Assembly: GCF_000241325.1 (NCBI RefSeq)
Contig: NZ_BAEI01000031.1
Coordinates: forward strand, 496,001 to 560,000
Length of the DNA stretch: 64,000 nt
Source: Gordonia polyisoprenivorans NBRC 16320 = JCM 10675
GTDB taxonomy: Bacteria > Actinomycetota > Actinomycetes > Mycobacteriales > Mycobacteriaceae
Direction of reading: 5' to 3'
A program made the position numbers and the translations under genes. Below are positions 55,225 through 63,960 of this stretch, piece by piece (the first letter of the stretch is position 1; each line of letters begins with the position of its first letter). Below the pieces are notes generated by a model, which saw only the letters and a list, made by a program, of their open reading frames with translations, searched no databases and was not told the DNA's origin.

Positions 55225-57825
55225 ATGGCGAACTGGCCTCTGGTCCAACGCGAGAAAGAATACCGAGCCATCTCCGCCGCCCTGCGGGACGAGACCGCGG
55301 TCTGCGGTGTGGTGTTGACCGGTGATTCCGGCGTCGGCAAGACAACGCTCGCGCGGCACGTCACGGCCGGGATCGGTGCGGGTGTGCGATGGGTTGCCGG
55401 GACCGAATCGGCCCGCTCGATCCCGCTCGGTGTCTTCGCCCACCTCGTCGGCCCGGCGACGTCGAGCGATCCGGTCACCTATCTCGCGGCGGCCCGTGAG
55501 TCGTTGCTCGCCGGCGGTAATGCGGTCATCGGCGTCGACGACGCGCATCTGCTCGACGAGCTCTCGGCCACGCTGCTCCATCAGCTCGCCATCGACCGCG
55601 CCGTGCACATCGTGGCGACCGTTCGCAGCGGCGAGTCCGTCCCGGACGCGGTGACGTCGCTGTGGAAGGACAACCACCTCCTGCGGATCACCTTGTCGCC
55701 GTTCACCAAAGAGCAGAGCGTGGAGTTGGTGGAGTCGGTTCTCGGTGGCCAGCTCGAGGAGCACTCGGCCGATCGTATGTGGGCGGCGTCGGGAGGCAAC
55801 GCGCTGTTCCTGCGGCATCTCGTCGACGGCGCGCGCCAGGCGAACACCCTGCGTCAGGTCAACGGCGTGTGGCAGTTGCGCGGGCGCGCCGCGATCACCT
55901 CCGAACTCGCCTCACTGCTCGACGGGCGCATCGAACAGCTCGACGAGGCGGTGCTGACCGCGCTGAAGTATCTCAGCCTGTGCGAACCGTTGAACCTCGA
56001 CGTGCTGGCCGAGGTCGCCGGCGAGGAGGCGGTCGAGCAGGCCGAGATCGACGGGCTCGTGCGCATCGAGCGGGAGGGCCGCGAACTCAATGTCGGCTTC
56101 CACCACCCACTGTTCGGCGAGGTGATCCGGCGCAGGCTCGGTTTCGCGTCGTCGCGGCGGTTGCGCGGGAATCTGGTGCGGGCGTTGCGTGAACGTCCGC
56201 TCGCGACCCCGTTGGACCGCATCCGGCTGGCCGAACTGGCACTGGAGAGCGACACCTCGGCGGTTGATCTGGGCCTGTTGTCGGCGGCCGCCGACGACGC
56301 GCTCAACCTCGCGCAGACACCGATGGGAGAACGTTTCGCGCGCGCGGCGATCGAGGAGGGCGGCGGCCCGGCCGAGGCCGAATTGCTCTCCCGGGCACTC
56401 ATGTGGCAGGGCCATCCGCACGAGGCCGAGGACATTCTCGCCCACATCGACACCACCGGACTCGACGCGCCGCTGCGACTGCGGATCGGGCTGCAGCGCG
56501 TCGGCAACATGTTCTGGGTGATGAATCAGGCCGAGCGTGCCGAGGAGATCCTCGAGAAGGTGCGTGCCGAGGTCGACGACGAGAATCTGCTGCGCATCGT
56601 CGACGGCATCGCGTCGGCGTGCGCGCTGTTCGAGAACCGGATCGCCGACGCGATCGCACTGTCCGACGTTGCGCTGGAGTCCCCGGACGCCCTGCCGTGG
56701 GCGGTCGAGTGGGGAGTCTTCGGCGGGATGTTGTCGCGGGCATTGTCCGGTCGCGGTGATGAACTCGATCCGCTGGCCCGTCGCGCACGTGAGGCCGAAC
56801 GCTACACCGACGGGCTGCTCCGGTATCCCGCAGGCATCGGTGAGATCCTCGGGCTGATCCTGTCCGGGCGACTCGACGCGGCCGGCGACGCGGTGCAGCG
56901 CTACGTCGCATTCGCCAACACCGCACAGTATTTGAGCTGGGCGATGTCGGGAATCCTGGTGTCGGCGGTCGAGTTGGCGCGCGGTGACTGTGCGTCGGTG
57001 GTGCGGCGTATCGAGCAGACCCTGGCGACCCTCGACGGCGACGAGTATTCGGCGTCGTGGAACTTCCCCGCGTATGTCTTTCTCGCCCAGGCGCTCAGTG
57101 CGTTGGGCGAGGCGACCCGCGCCGAGGAGGTGCTGGGTCGGGCACGCGCTCGGGACGGGTTGCACGTCGCGGTGTTCCGGCCGATGCTGTGGATCGCCGA
57201 GGCGTGGCAGGCCGCGGCCGCCGGCACCGTGTCCATCGGCATCGAACGTGCCTGGGCGGCAGCAGAATTGGCGGCCAAGACCGGGCAGCTCGCCGTGGAG
57301 GCGGAGGCGCTGCACACCGCGGTGCGTTTCGGGGATGCCAGCGCCGGCCCCCGCCTGGCCGAACTGGCCGAGCAGATCGACGGCCCGCTCGCGGGCCTCT
57401 ACGCCCGCCACGCTGCGGCGTATGCTGCCGGCGACGGCATCGAACTCGATGTCTGCGCAGCCGATCTCGAGAAACTCGGCCGTCGGCTGTCGGCGGCCGA
57501 TGTGGCCGCACAGGCCAGCGCCGTCCACGATCGTTCGGGTCGACGGTCGGCGACGGTGGCATCCTCGTCCATGGCCAACCGGCTGGCCGCCGCCTGCGGC
57601 GGACTGCGCACCCCGGCGCTCGTCGAGGCCGCCCAGCCGTTGCCGCTGACCACCCGCGAACGTGAGATCGCCAACCTCGTCGCCTCCGGCCTCTCCAACA
57701 AGCAGATCGCCGCACGGCTGACCGTCTCGGTACGCACCGTCGAGGGTCACATCTACCGAGCCTGCACCAAACTCGACGTCACCGATCGCGACGGCATCGC
57801 CGATCTCATCCTGCGCGAACGCTGA
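55225..57825 (+). CDS. large ATP-binding LuxR-family (LAL) regulator
   Basis: 866 residues. N-terminal AAA/NACHT-like ATPase: Walker A TGDSGVGKTTLA (~32–43), Walker B AVIGVDDAHLLDE (~105); long helical TPR-like middle region; C-terminal LuxR helix-turn-helix (~805–862): LTTREREIANLVASGLSNKQIAARLTVSVRTVEGHIYRACTKL. Size and layout are those of LAL/MalT-type activators, which bind ATP and an inducer. Targets unknown; it follows the ABC-2 pair on the same strand with an AT-rich promoter of its own. Confidence 0.9.
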   Translation: MANWPLVQREKEYRAISAALRDETAVCGVVLTGDSGVGKTTLARHVTAGIGAGVRWVAGTESARSIPLGVFAHLVGPATSSDPVTYLAAARESLLAGGNAVIGVDDAHLLDELSATLLHQLAIDRAVHIVATVRSGESVPDAVTSLWKDNHLLRITLSPFTKEQSVELVESVLGGQLEEHSADRMWAASGGNALFLRHLVDGARQANTLRQVNGVWQLRGRAAITSELASLLDGRIEQLDEAVLTALKYLSLCEPLNLDVLAEVAGEEAVEQAEIDGLVRIEREGRELNVGFHHPLFGEVIRRRLGFASSRRLRGNLVRALRERPLATPLDRIRLAELALESDTSAVDLGLLSAAADDALNLAQTPMGERFARAAIEEGGGPAEAELLSRALMWQGHPHEAEDILAHIDTTGLDAPLRLRIGLQRVGNMFWVMNQAERAEEILEKVRAEVDDENLLRIVDGIASACALFENRIADAIALSDVALESPDALPWAVEWGVFGGMLSRALSGRGDELDPLARRAREAERYTDGLLRYPAGIGEILGLILSGRLDAAGDAVQRYVAFANTAQYLSWAMSGILVSAVELARGDCASVVRRIEQTLATLDGDEYSASWNFPAYVFLAQALSALGEATRAEEVLGRARARDGLHVAVFRPMLWIAEAWQAAAAGTVSIGIERAWAAAELAAKTGQLAVEAEALHTAVRFGDASAGPRLAELAEQIDGPLAGLYARHAAAYAAGDGIELDVCAADLEKLGRRLSAADVAAQASAVHDRSGRRSATVASSSMANRLAAACGGLRTPALVEAAQPLPLTTREREIANLVASGLSNKQIAARLTVSVRTVEGHIYRACTKLDVTDRDGIADLILRER

Positions 57826-57851
57826 CCATCGGGGGTGTACCGGACGTTGCT

Positions 57852-57894
57852 CGGTGGTCGAGGTGCGAGGCGCGTGCGCCGAGCCTCGAGACCC
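57852..57894. repeat. hairpin repeat, left flank of HNH element 2
   Basis: CGGTGGTCGAGGTGCGAGG (57852 onward) through GAGCCTCGAGACCC is one inverted copy of the same repeat family as at 41.6 kb, with centre GGCGCGTGCGCC. It lies between the LAL regulator stop and the end of the second HNH gene. Confidence 0.75.
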
Positions 57895-57935
57895 GGTGAG
57901 TCACAGCTGGTTCCATCCCACAGACAAAGAAGTCG

Positions 57936-59564
57936 TCACCGCGGGTAGGTGACAATCACCTGCCCACTCCGTCGGCTCCGCCACTCCACCCGCCGATCCA
58001 GAAAGAGCGTCGGCACCCACTCGGCGAGATGTTTGCGTTGATGATCGGCCCGACACAGCGGGATCAGATCACCGAGCACCGTCCACCCTCCGGCCTCGGG
58101 GTCGGTGTGGTTGAACGGCCGCCAATGATCGAGGTCGCACAGGTGTGAGGGCATACCGCAGTAGGGGTATCGGCACCAGGAGTCGTTGGCCAGCACCTCA
58201 GCGCGCAAGGTGGCGCTGGGTGCATAGGTCAATGCCCCAGGTGGTGGCACGGTGTGACCGCCGTGTCCAGTCGGATCCGCCGGCGGTGCCTGTGCGCGGT
58301 CGGAGATCTGCGGGATCAACGGTCCAGCCGTGCGCACGGATTCGGGATAATGGATGGTCTTCGCGACCTCGGACAGGGTGGCCGCGTAGTCGGGGTCGAT
58401 CGGCCCGTACCCCTGCAACCGGGGCACGAGAATCCCGTCAGGGTCCTTCAACACCGTCAACACAGGTGCGCCGGGCACCACCAAAGCCCGCCCGAACGCC
58501 ACCGGAACCTCATCCGGCCTCGGCTCATCCATGGGGTCGGGGATCTCGGGTTCGACGACCAGCTCCACCACATCGACAGGTTCCTGCGCCCGCGCATTGG
58601 AAGGGGCCGGCGCACTGGAAGGTTCGACATCCTCGACTTCAGGCGCATCCGCGTCAGCGGGTTCGGGCATCAGGTCGTCCCACTCTGCCGCGTCCTCGGC
58701 GTCAGAGGGTGTTTCGGCAGACCCGTTGCTGTCGGTGCCGCCACCTCGTTTCGGGCAATCATCTTGTCCGCATTCACAGTCGAGGTGCGCCCCCGGGACG
58801 CCGGTGATCTCACCAAGTGCGATCACCCGCAGCGACCCCACTCGACGCGGGTCCATGCGGCAGGTCCGTTCATCGATGAGCGCGTTGATCTGCGTTGTGA
58901 GAAACACCCCATAATGCGCGGGAACAACCGCACCCAGAGCGGAGTGCCCGGCAACGTCTGGGGTGATGGTCACGTTCCCCACCAGATCGGTGAGGGTGTC
59001 ACGGTCCTCGATGACACTGTCGGGGTTCATCGAAATCAGTGCGGCGTCGAGTTGTTGCGACAGCACTGGGTCGGTGGTGGCGCGGGATCCGTAGTCCAGG
59101 ACGATCTCTTCGAACGACATCTCCGATTCGTTACCGGACTCATCACCGGTGTCGGTGTCCGCGCCACGTTGGGCGGCGCGCGCCATGATCGAGGCCCGGT
59201 TGGTGGAGAGTTCCCCGTTCAGATAGGCGGCGCGGATGAGCGGGACCTTCTCCAACAGATCCGCCAGAGCAATCCAGTTGCCGGCCTTACTGCGAGAGAT
59301 CTTGAACTGCAGAGACACTTCGGCGCGTGCGAGTTTGTCGGCGTGCTCGATCACCGAGCCCCACACCTCGACCTCGGACTGGCCCGCCAAACGCTCGCGA
59401 TACACCCGCTCCGCCAGCGCGGCGGCAGCAAGCACCGTCCGGGCTTCGTATTTGCGGGACTCGCGTAGCAGGTCCGGGCCGGTCTCGGTGAGCTCATCGC
59501 GCGACATGGCTGTGATCGCGGCAGCGTCGGCATCCGGGTCGGTGAACGTCAACGTCGTCGACAC
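57936..59564 (-). CDS. DUF222 / HNH endonuclease (REP13E12 family), long form
   Basis: 542 residues from GTG 59564, which has GGGAGG upstream; the open frame to 59891 crosses the repeats and is not coding. DUF222 domain in the N-terminal half (ARAEVSLQFKISRSKAGNWI, ELSTNRASIMARAAQ), an acidic Pro/Glu-rich insertion (~295–375) after a CECGQDDCPKRGG cysteine cluster, then the HNH domain CRYPYCGMPSHLCDLDHWRPF…LIPLCRADHQRKH. The usual catalytic-loop Asn (xGNLxPLC) is Asp here (LGDLIPLC). Activity therefore uncertain. About 25–30 % larger than the first copy. Confidence 0.87.
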   Translation of the reverse strand: MSTTLTFTDPDADAAAITAMSRDELTETGPDLLRESRKYEARTVLAAAALAERVYRERLAGQSEVEVWGSVIEHADKLARAEVSLQFKISRSKAGNWIALADLLEKVPLIRAAYLNGELSTNRASIMARAAQRGADTDTGDESGNESEMSFEEIVLDYGSRATTDPVLSQQLDAALISMNPDSVIEDRDTLTDLVGNVTITPDVAGHSALGAVVPAHYGVFLTTQINALIDERTCRMDPRRVGSLRVIALGEITGVPGAHLDCECGQDDCPKRGGGTDSNGSAETPSDAEDAAEWDDLMPEPADADAPEVEDVEPSSAPAPSNARAQEPVDVVELVVEPEIPDPMDEPRPDEVPVAFGRALVVPGAPVLTVLKDPDGILVPRLQGYGPIDPDYAATLSEVAKTIHYPESVRTAGPLIPQISDRAQAPPADPTGHGGHTVPPPGALTYAPSATLRAEVLANDSWCRYPYCGMPSHLCDLDHWRPFNHTDPEAGGWTVLGDLIPLCRADHQRKHLAEWVPTLFLDRRVEWRSRRSGQVIVTYPR

Positions 59565-59725
59565 CCGAAACCTCCCCTCCCACGATCGGACTTGATGAGA
59601 ACAAGTGTACGAAGGGGTACCGACAAAACCGGTCCGACGATCGCCACACCGGAGAAATCTGTGGACAAGAATTTTCGCGCGCGTCGACTGGGGATCAATG
59701 TGGTTGCGATACTTGTCATCTCGCC

Positions 59726-59836
59726 GGGTCTCGAGGCTCGGCGCTAGCGCGCCGAGCACCTCGACCATCGGGGGAAGGGTCGACCATCGGTCAGGAAGCG
59801 GCCGTCGCCCGTTCCGATGGTCGAGGCCTCGGGACC
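59726..59836. repeat. hairpin repeats, right flank of HNH element 2
   Basis: 59726–59774 is a full copy: GGGTCTCGAGG, perfect inner stem CTCGGCGC-TAGC-GCGCCGAG, then CACCTCGACCATCGGGG. A partial arm lies at 59780–59790 and an inverted arm CCGATGGTCGAGG at 59815–59827 followed by CCTCGGGACCC. They occupy the 361-nt gap between the HNH start and the SnoaL-like stop; no gene is credible there. Confidence 0.78.
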
Positions 59837-59925
59837 CCTCTCGCCGGTGAGTATCCGGGCCACAGTGATCCGAAATCGGCAGCGGCAACAACGCTGCCCA
59901 CTGTTACGTCGGAAAGACGCTGAGC

Positions 59926-60381
59926 TCACTCGCCGGTCCGGATTGCCGGCCCCACCTTCAGGGTGAAGCCGGGGATCGCGGCGAGTGGGACGTGGGCCTC
60001 ATAGGTGCGGTCGTATCCGGTCGCGCAGATCCGCCAACCGTCTGCCGTGCGGCGGTAGGTGTCGTCGTAGAACGCGGCGCCGATGAGCATGAACTCGAAG
60101 TCGGGCACGATCACCCGATCCGACAGGTACCAGCGCCCATGCGCGATATCGCCGGACACCTCGATCTCCGGATGCGAGACGCGATGCTCGGTGATCACCC
60201 CGGGCCCCACCGACGTCCGCATGAAACCGACCAGTTCATCCCGAGCGGTGAAGCTCAGGGAGTCGCCGTACTCGCCGGTGACGTCGTCGGTCAGCGTGTC
60301 GGCGAAGGTGTCCCAGTCCTTGGTGTCGAGGGCACGGAGGTATCGGTACTTGAGCGCTTCGATGGCGGCGACGTCGTTCAC
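59926..60381 (-). CDS. SnoaL/NTF2-like small protein
   Basis: 151 residues with the SnoaL-like alpha+beta cone: LKYRYLRALDTKDWDTFADTLTDDV at the N terminus and RRTADGWRICATGYDRTYE near the C terminus, the typical helix and final strands. Members act as isomerases, dehydratases or carriers for hydrophobic ligands; catalytic role not predictable. Leftward, 54 nt after the SCO6745-like gene, possibly co-transcribed. Confidence 0.82.
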   Translation of the reverse strand: MNDVAAIEALKYRYLRALDTKDWDTFADTLTDDVTGEYGDSLSFTARDELVGFMRTSVGPGVITEHRVSHPEIEVSGDIAHGRWYLSDRVIVPDFEFMLIGAAFYDDTYRRTADGWRICATGYDRTYEAHVPLAAIPGFTLKVGPAIRTGE

Positions 60382-60435
60382 CCTTCGAGGACTACCGCAC
60401 CGTCATGGCCGACGACCCCGGAATCGCCGAGTTGA

Positions 60436-61308
60436 TCAGCTTTTCCGGGCCGTCCCCGGCAGCACGCCGGCGTCGATGACCGCCTTGACGTACGGCCGGA
60501 TCGCCTGCAGCGCGTCGTCGAGTTCGGGTCGGGCCCAGAACTGCTCACCGAGAGCATCGGTGGTGGCCTCGACGTCGTCGTAGAGCGCGGCACCTGCGGC
60601 GGTCAGTCGATGGCCGTCATCGGTGCGTTCGGCCAGACCACGTTCGACGAGCCGATCCACCGACGCCTCCCAGTCCTGCCCCGACCACCCGCGGGTGAGC
60701 AGCGTCATCTCCCGGCCCATCGACCGCCGGCGCACCGTCGGATCAGGAAGTGTGGCCTCATGGAAGACCGCGGCGTCGATGCCGTTGAGACCACTCACGA
60801 CCAGTGCGGCAATGTGGTTGTCGCCGCGCCATTCTCGCAGTATCGCGACCGCGTGCCAGAGTCGGAGGTGCGCAGCGTTGGGAGCCGGCGACTCCGCCCA
60901 CGCCGCGGCCAACGGACGACCTGTGTAGGGCAGCGTACGCCCGGCGTCGGCGAAGACATCGGCCAGACGAGCGATCTCCGGGTCGTCGGCGCGTTCGCCG
61001 AGGATGGTCCGCAATTGCTCGTCGAGCATCGTCCATCGCGCCTGCGACACCCGCTCGAGGCCGCACGCCACCGCCTTGGGCCAGCTCTTCGCGATCGAGG
61101 TGGGAGCAAAGTTGAAGAAGGCCGAGGTGACCACCGTCGGCGCGCACTCGCCGAGTGGTGCCCCGCGAGCACCGACATAGAACGCGTGCGGATTCAGGCC
61201 CGTGGCCTCCTGTGCGGCACCGAGACCGGGGTTGAAGTAGGCGAGGATGTGAAAGGGCTCGAGCGTCTCGTACGCGCGGCGCGCGTGCGAGATCTGGTCA
61301 GACGACAT
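60436..61308 (-). CDS. SCO6745-family winged-helix protein
   Basis: 290 residues resembling the actinobacterial SCO6745 family: ARRAYETLEPFHILAYFNP at the start, AAFFNF-like TSAFFNFAPTSIAKSWP, HLRLWHAVAILREWRGDNHIAAL in the middle, and a C-terminal winged-helix-like part (LVERGLAERTDDGHRLTAAG). Function unknown; the C-terminal helix-turn-helix suggests MarR-like DNA binding but no target is evident. ATG 61308. Confidence 0.8.
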   Translation of the reverse strand: MSSDQISHARRAYETLEPFHILAYFNPGLGAAQEATGLNPHAFYVGARGAPLGECAPTVVTSAFFNFAPTSIAKSWPKAVACGLERVSQARWTMLDEQLRTILGERADDPEIARLADVFADAGRTLPYTGRPLAAAWAESPAPNAAHLRLWHAVAILREWRGDNHIAALVVSGLNGIDAAVFHEATLPDPTVRRRSMGREMTLLTRGWSGQDWEASVDRLVERGLAERTDDGHRLTAAGAALYDDVEATTDALGEQFWARPELDDALQAIRPYVKAVIDAGVLPGTARKS

Positions 61309-61360
61309 GCCTCACACGTTTGCCGCTGACCGGTCCGGGTGTCAAGACGAGGCCGCGAGT

Positions 61361-62479
61361 TCACTGCGCCCGATCGCGCCCGTTGCGGGTCGCCGGGCGA
61401 TGTTCGTCGTCGCGCGGTATGCCGAGGTCGGCCTCGAGGTCTTCTTCGACGAGGGTGAAGTCGGCGTCGCAGAATTCGTTCTCGTTCGGGGACATCTCCA
61501 GACGCGCCTCGTCGTCGAACTCTTCTGCGCCGTAGTCCTCCTCGTCGAAATCCTCACGGCCGCGGCGCCATCCGCCCTTCATCGGTGGTGCCTCGCCGAA
61601 GTGGTCGGGATCACCGGATCCGTACCAGGCGACGAGAACGGCACCGACGACGGCGCCGATGAAGCCGACGACGGCCAGCCACCCCAGGCCGGGCTTGGCG
61701 GTGTCGCCGAGGAACAGCACTCCGACGAGACTCGGTCCCGCGGTCTCGCCGACCACGAGCACCGCGGTCACCCCGTTGACCGCCCCGAGCTGCAGGGCGA
61801 CGGTTTGCACGAAGAACCCGCAGGCGCCGGCGACAGCGATGGTCCACGCGGCCGGGTCGAGCAGCAGAACCTTCAGGTCGAACGGGTGCACGCCGTCGAG
61901 GATGCGGACGGCGATCGCGATCACACCGAAGAGCAGACCGGCCATCGCGCCACCGACGATCGCGCCGTGGCGTCCGAGCCGGTACACACCGAGCAGTGCC
62001 AGAGCCGACAACAGGATCGTCGCCCCGAACAGACCCCAGTGGATGGTGTCGGCCTGGCCCTCGCCGGTGGTGTGTGAGGAGGAGAAGCCGAGCAGGCACA
62101 GCGAGAACACGACCAGCCAGATGGCGATCCAGTCGCGGGTGTGCAACGCGATGTTGAGCATGATCGTGCCGAGCAACGCCGTCACGACGAGATTCGCCGA
62201 GACGATGGTCTGCGACAGGAACAGCGGGAGGAACCGCGCGGCGACCGCACCGCCGGCGAATCCGACGATAACCATGACGGTGCCGAGGATGAAGGAGGGG
62301 TCGACGAGGGTCGACATGGTCGACTGCAGTGACGGGCCGCCCGCGGCATTGGTGCCGACGACGCCGTCCTCGCGTTCGGTCTGCGCGACCCGGCGCGCTC
62401 CGAGCGCTCGGAGCACCGTCGACATGCCGTAGGCAACGGCGGCCAGCGATGCCGAGATGACGCCGATCACGAACAGCAT
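61361..62479 (-). CDS. EamA/DMT-like integral membrane protein with acidic tail
   Basis: 372 residues, about nine to ten membrane helices from VIGVISASLAAVAYGMSTVL to GWLAVVGFIGAVVGAVLVAWYG, then a ~75-residue cytoplasmic tail rich in Asp and Glu (GREDFDEEDYGAEEFDDEA). The membrane part resembles DMT/NIPA-type transporters; substrate unknown. Stop at 61361 is 52 nt from the SCO6745-like start. The intergenic region to the divergent ATP-grasp gene contains its promoter. Confidence 0.8.
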   Translation of the reverse strand: MLFVIGVISASLAAVAYGMSTVLRALGARRVAQTEREDGVVGTNAAGGPSLQSTMSTLVDPSFILGTVMVIVGFAGGAVAARFLPLFLSQTIVSANLVVTALLGTIMLNIALHTRDWIAIWLVVFSLCLLGFSSSHTTGEGQADTIHWGLFGATILLSALALLGVYRLGRHGAIVGGAMAGLLFGVIAIAVRILDGVHPFDLKVLLLDPAAWTIAVAGACGFFVQTVALQLGAVNGVTAVLVVGETAGPSLVGVLFLGDTAKPGLGWLAVVGFIGAVVGAVLVAWYGSGDPDHFGEAPPMKGGWRRGREDFDEEDYGAEEFDDEARLEMSPNENEFCDADFTLVEEDLEADLGIPRDDEHRPATRNGRDRAQ

Positions 62480-62733
62480 CGCCGCACCCCTTCCGCCCGA
62501 CCGAACGTAGCCAACCTAACAATCCAGAGAATCCCAACGATGACCGCGGGTCCGCTATTCCATGTAATCCGCCTCCGCCCGCTCAATGCAATCGATTTGT
62601 ACCCTTTGCCCGACTGTCGTCCCCTGGATCGGCGGCGTAGCGGTGTGAGGTGAGTATGCGGCAGGGGTCCGACAAACCACGGCGGCCCGGCAGCCGTCGC
62701 AGACGCCGGGGCGAGCACGCCTACACTCGCCCC

Positions 62734-63897
62734 GTGGCCTTCTCCGGTAAGCACATCCTGATGACCTTCGGCCGGTCCTTTCTCAGCCTGAACCTGGCGC
62801 GCCTGCTCGCGGCGGCCGGGCATCGGGTCACCACCGTCGACTCGATCCCGGTGGCGCTGACCCGGGTCTCGAAGGCCGTCGACTCGTTCCACCTTGTCCC
62901 GCCGCCCAAGTTCAAGCCGCAGGAATACTGCCGTGAACTGGCCAGGATCGTCGTCGACGAACACATCGACATGGTGATCCCGATCCACGAAGAGACCGAC
63001 ATCCTGTCGATGATGCGGGGACTGTTCCCACCTGACTGCGAGCTCTTCCTGTCCGATTTCGAACTCGAGAATCGGTTGCACAACAAGTACGACTTCCAGG
63101 AGATGCTCGTCGAGCACGGCATCGACACCCTGAAGTTCGCGCGGCTCGACGGTCCGGAGGACATCGACAAGCTCGATTTCACCGGCCCCTTCGCGGTCAA
63201 GAAGTGCTACTCGCGCGGCTCGCAGAAGGTGCACAAGGTGTATCCGGGCGATCGGATGGAGTGGCTCGATCACGATCCGAGCAATCCGTGGCTCGCGCAG
63301 GAGTGGCTGACCGGCGATCGCTACTGCACGTACTCGGTGGTGCGGGAGGGCAAGATCTTCGCGCACGCGACCTACCCCGTCGAGTACGCGATCGGTGGCA
63401 GCTCGTGCCTGTCCTTCGTCTCGGCGCAGCACCAGACGATCTTCGACTGGGTCGAGAAGTTCCTCGCCGACACCGATTTCACCGGGCAGGTCGGCTTCGA
63501 CTTCATCGACCACCCGGAAAAGGGGCTGTACTGCATCGAATGCAATCCGCGTGCCACCAGCGGGATCATGATGTTCCGGCCGCACAATCGCGTCGATGAG
63601 GCGTTCTTCGGTGAGAACGACGAATTGATCGTCCCCGATGACGACGTGCACACCATGATCAAGGTCGGCATGACGATCTTCGGGTGGCGTGAGGATGCGC
63701 GGCAGGGACGAACCATGCGGCAGTACTTCCGGGACCTGCGCGGATTCGACGACGTCATCGGTGTGCGCGGAGACCGGCTGCCGGGTTACGCGCTTCCCGT
63801 CGCCTACCTCGGAATCGTGCGCAGCTGCCTGAAGTACCGGGTCGGCCTCGCGGAGGGCTTCATGCACGACCACGAGTGGGACGGGCACGTCATCTGA
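62734..63897 (+). CDS. ATP-grasp carboxylate–amine ligase-like enzyme
   Basis: 387 residues from GTG 62734. N-terminal pre-ATP-grasp fold (HILMTFGRSFLSLNLARLLAAAGHRV, IDMVIPIHEETDIL), then ATP-grasp: FAVKKCYSRGSQKVHKV as the nucleotide loop, QEWLTGDRYCTYSVV, and metal-binding VGFDFIDHPEKGLYCIECNPRATSG with the E-x-N. Upstream frame to GTG 62650 adds 28 Arg-rich residues; TACACT 8 nt before 62734 suggests a leaderless start. Related to carbamoyl-phosphate-synthase-large-chain-like ligases; substrate unknown. Confidence 0.83.
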   Translation: MAFSGKHILMTFGRSFLSLNLARLLAAAGHRVTTVDSIPVALTRVSKAVDSFHLVPPPKFKPQEYCRELARIVVDEHIDMVIPIHEETDILSMMRGLFPPDCELFLSDFELENRLHNKYDFQEMLVEHGIDTLKFARLDGPEDIDKLDFTGPFAVKKCYSRGSQKVHKVYPGDRMEWLDHDPSNPWLAQEWLTGDRYCTYSVVREGKIFAHATYPVEYAIGGSSCLSFVSAQHQTIFDWVEKFLADTDFTGQVGFDFIDHPEKGLYCIECNPRATSGIMMFRPHNRVDEAFFGENDELIVPDDDVHTMIKVGMTIFGWREDARQGRTMRQYFRDLRGFDDVIGVRGDRLPGYALPVAYLGIVRSCLKYRVGLAEGFMHDHEWDGHVI

Positions 63898-63930
63898 GGT
63901 CCGGCGGTATCCGACACCCGGCGGTGCTCG

Positions 63931-63960
63931 GCGCGCCGAATCGGCGGCGCTGTGTTTTTG
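63931..63960 (+). terminator. intrinsic terminator after the ATP-grasp gene
   Basis: GCGCGCCGAA-TCGGCGGCGC forms a G/C stem with a small bulge and is followed by TGTGTTTTTG, about 34 nt past the ATP-grasp stop on the same strand. Confidence 0.5.

Larger units (their letters stand above)
57852..59836. mobile_element. REP13E12-like HNH element 2 with flanking repeats
   Basis: A second DUF222-HNH gene between hairpin repeats, same layout and orientation as element 1 though the two proteins are quite different in length and sequence. The shared upstream sequence (ATGTGGTTG, then TCTCGCCGGGTCTCGAGGCT) argues that repeats and gene form a unit. No transposase or integrase seen. Confidence 0.45.

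Noticed and set aside
59565..59891. Upstream extension of the second HNH frame
   Set aside because: It runs through the hairpin repeats and lacks homology; GTG 59564 with GGGAGG upstream starts on the domain.
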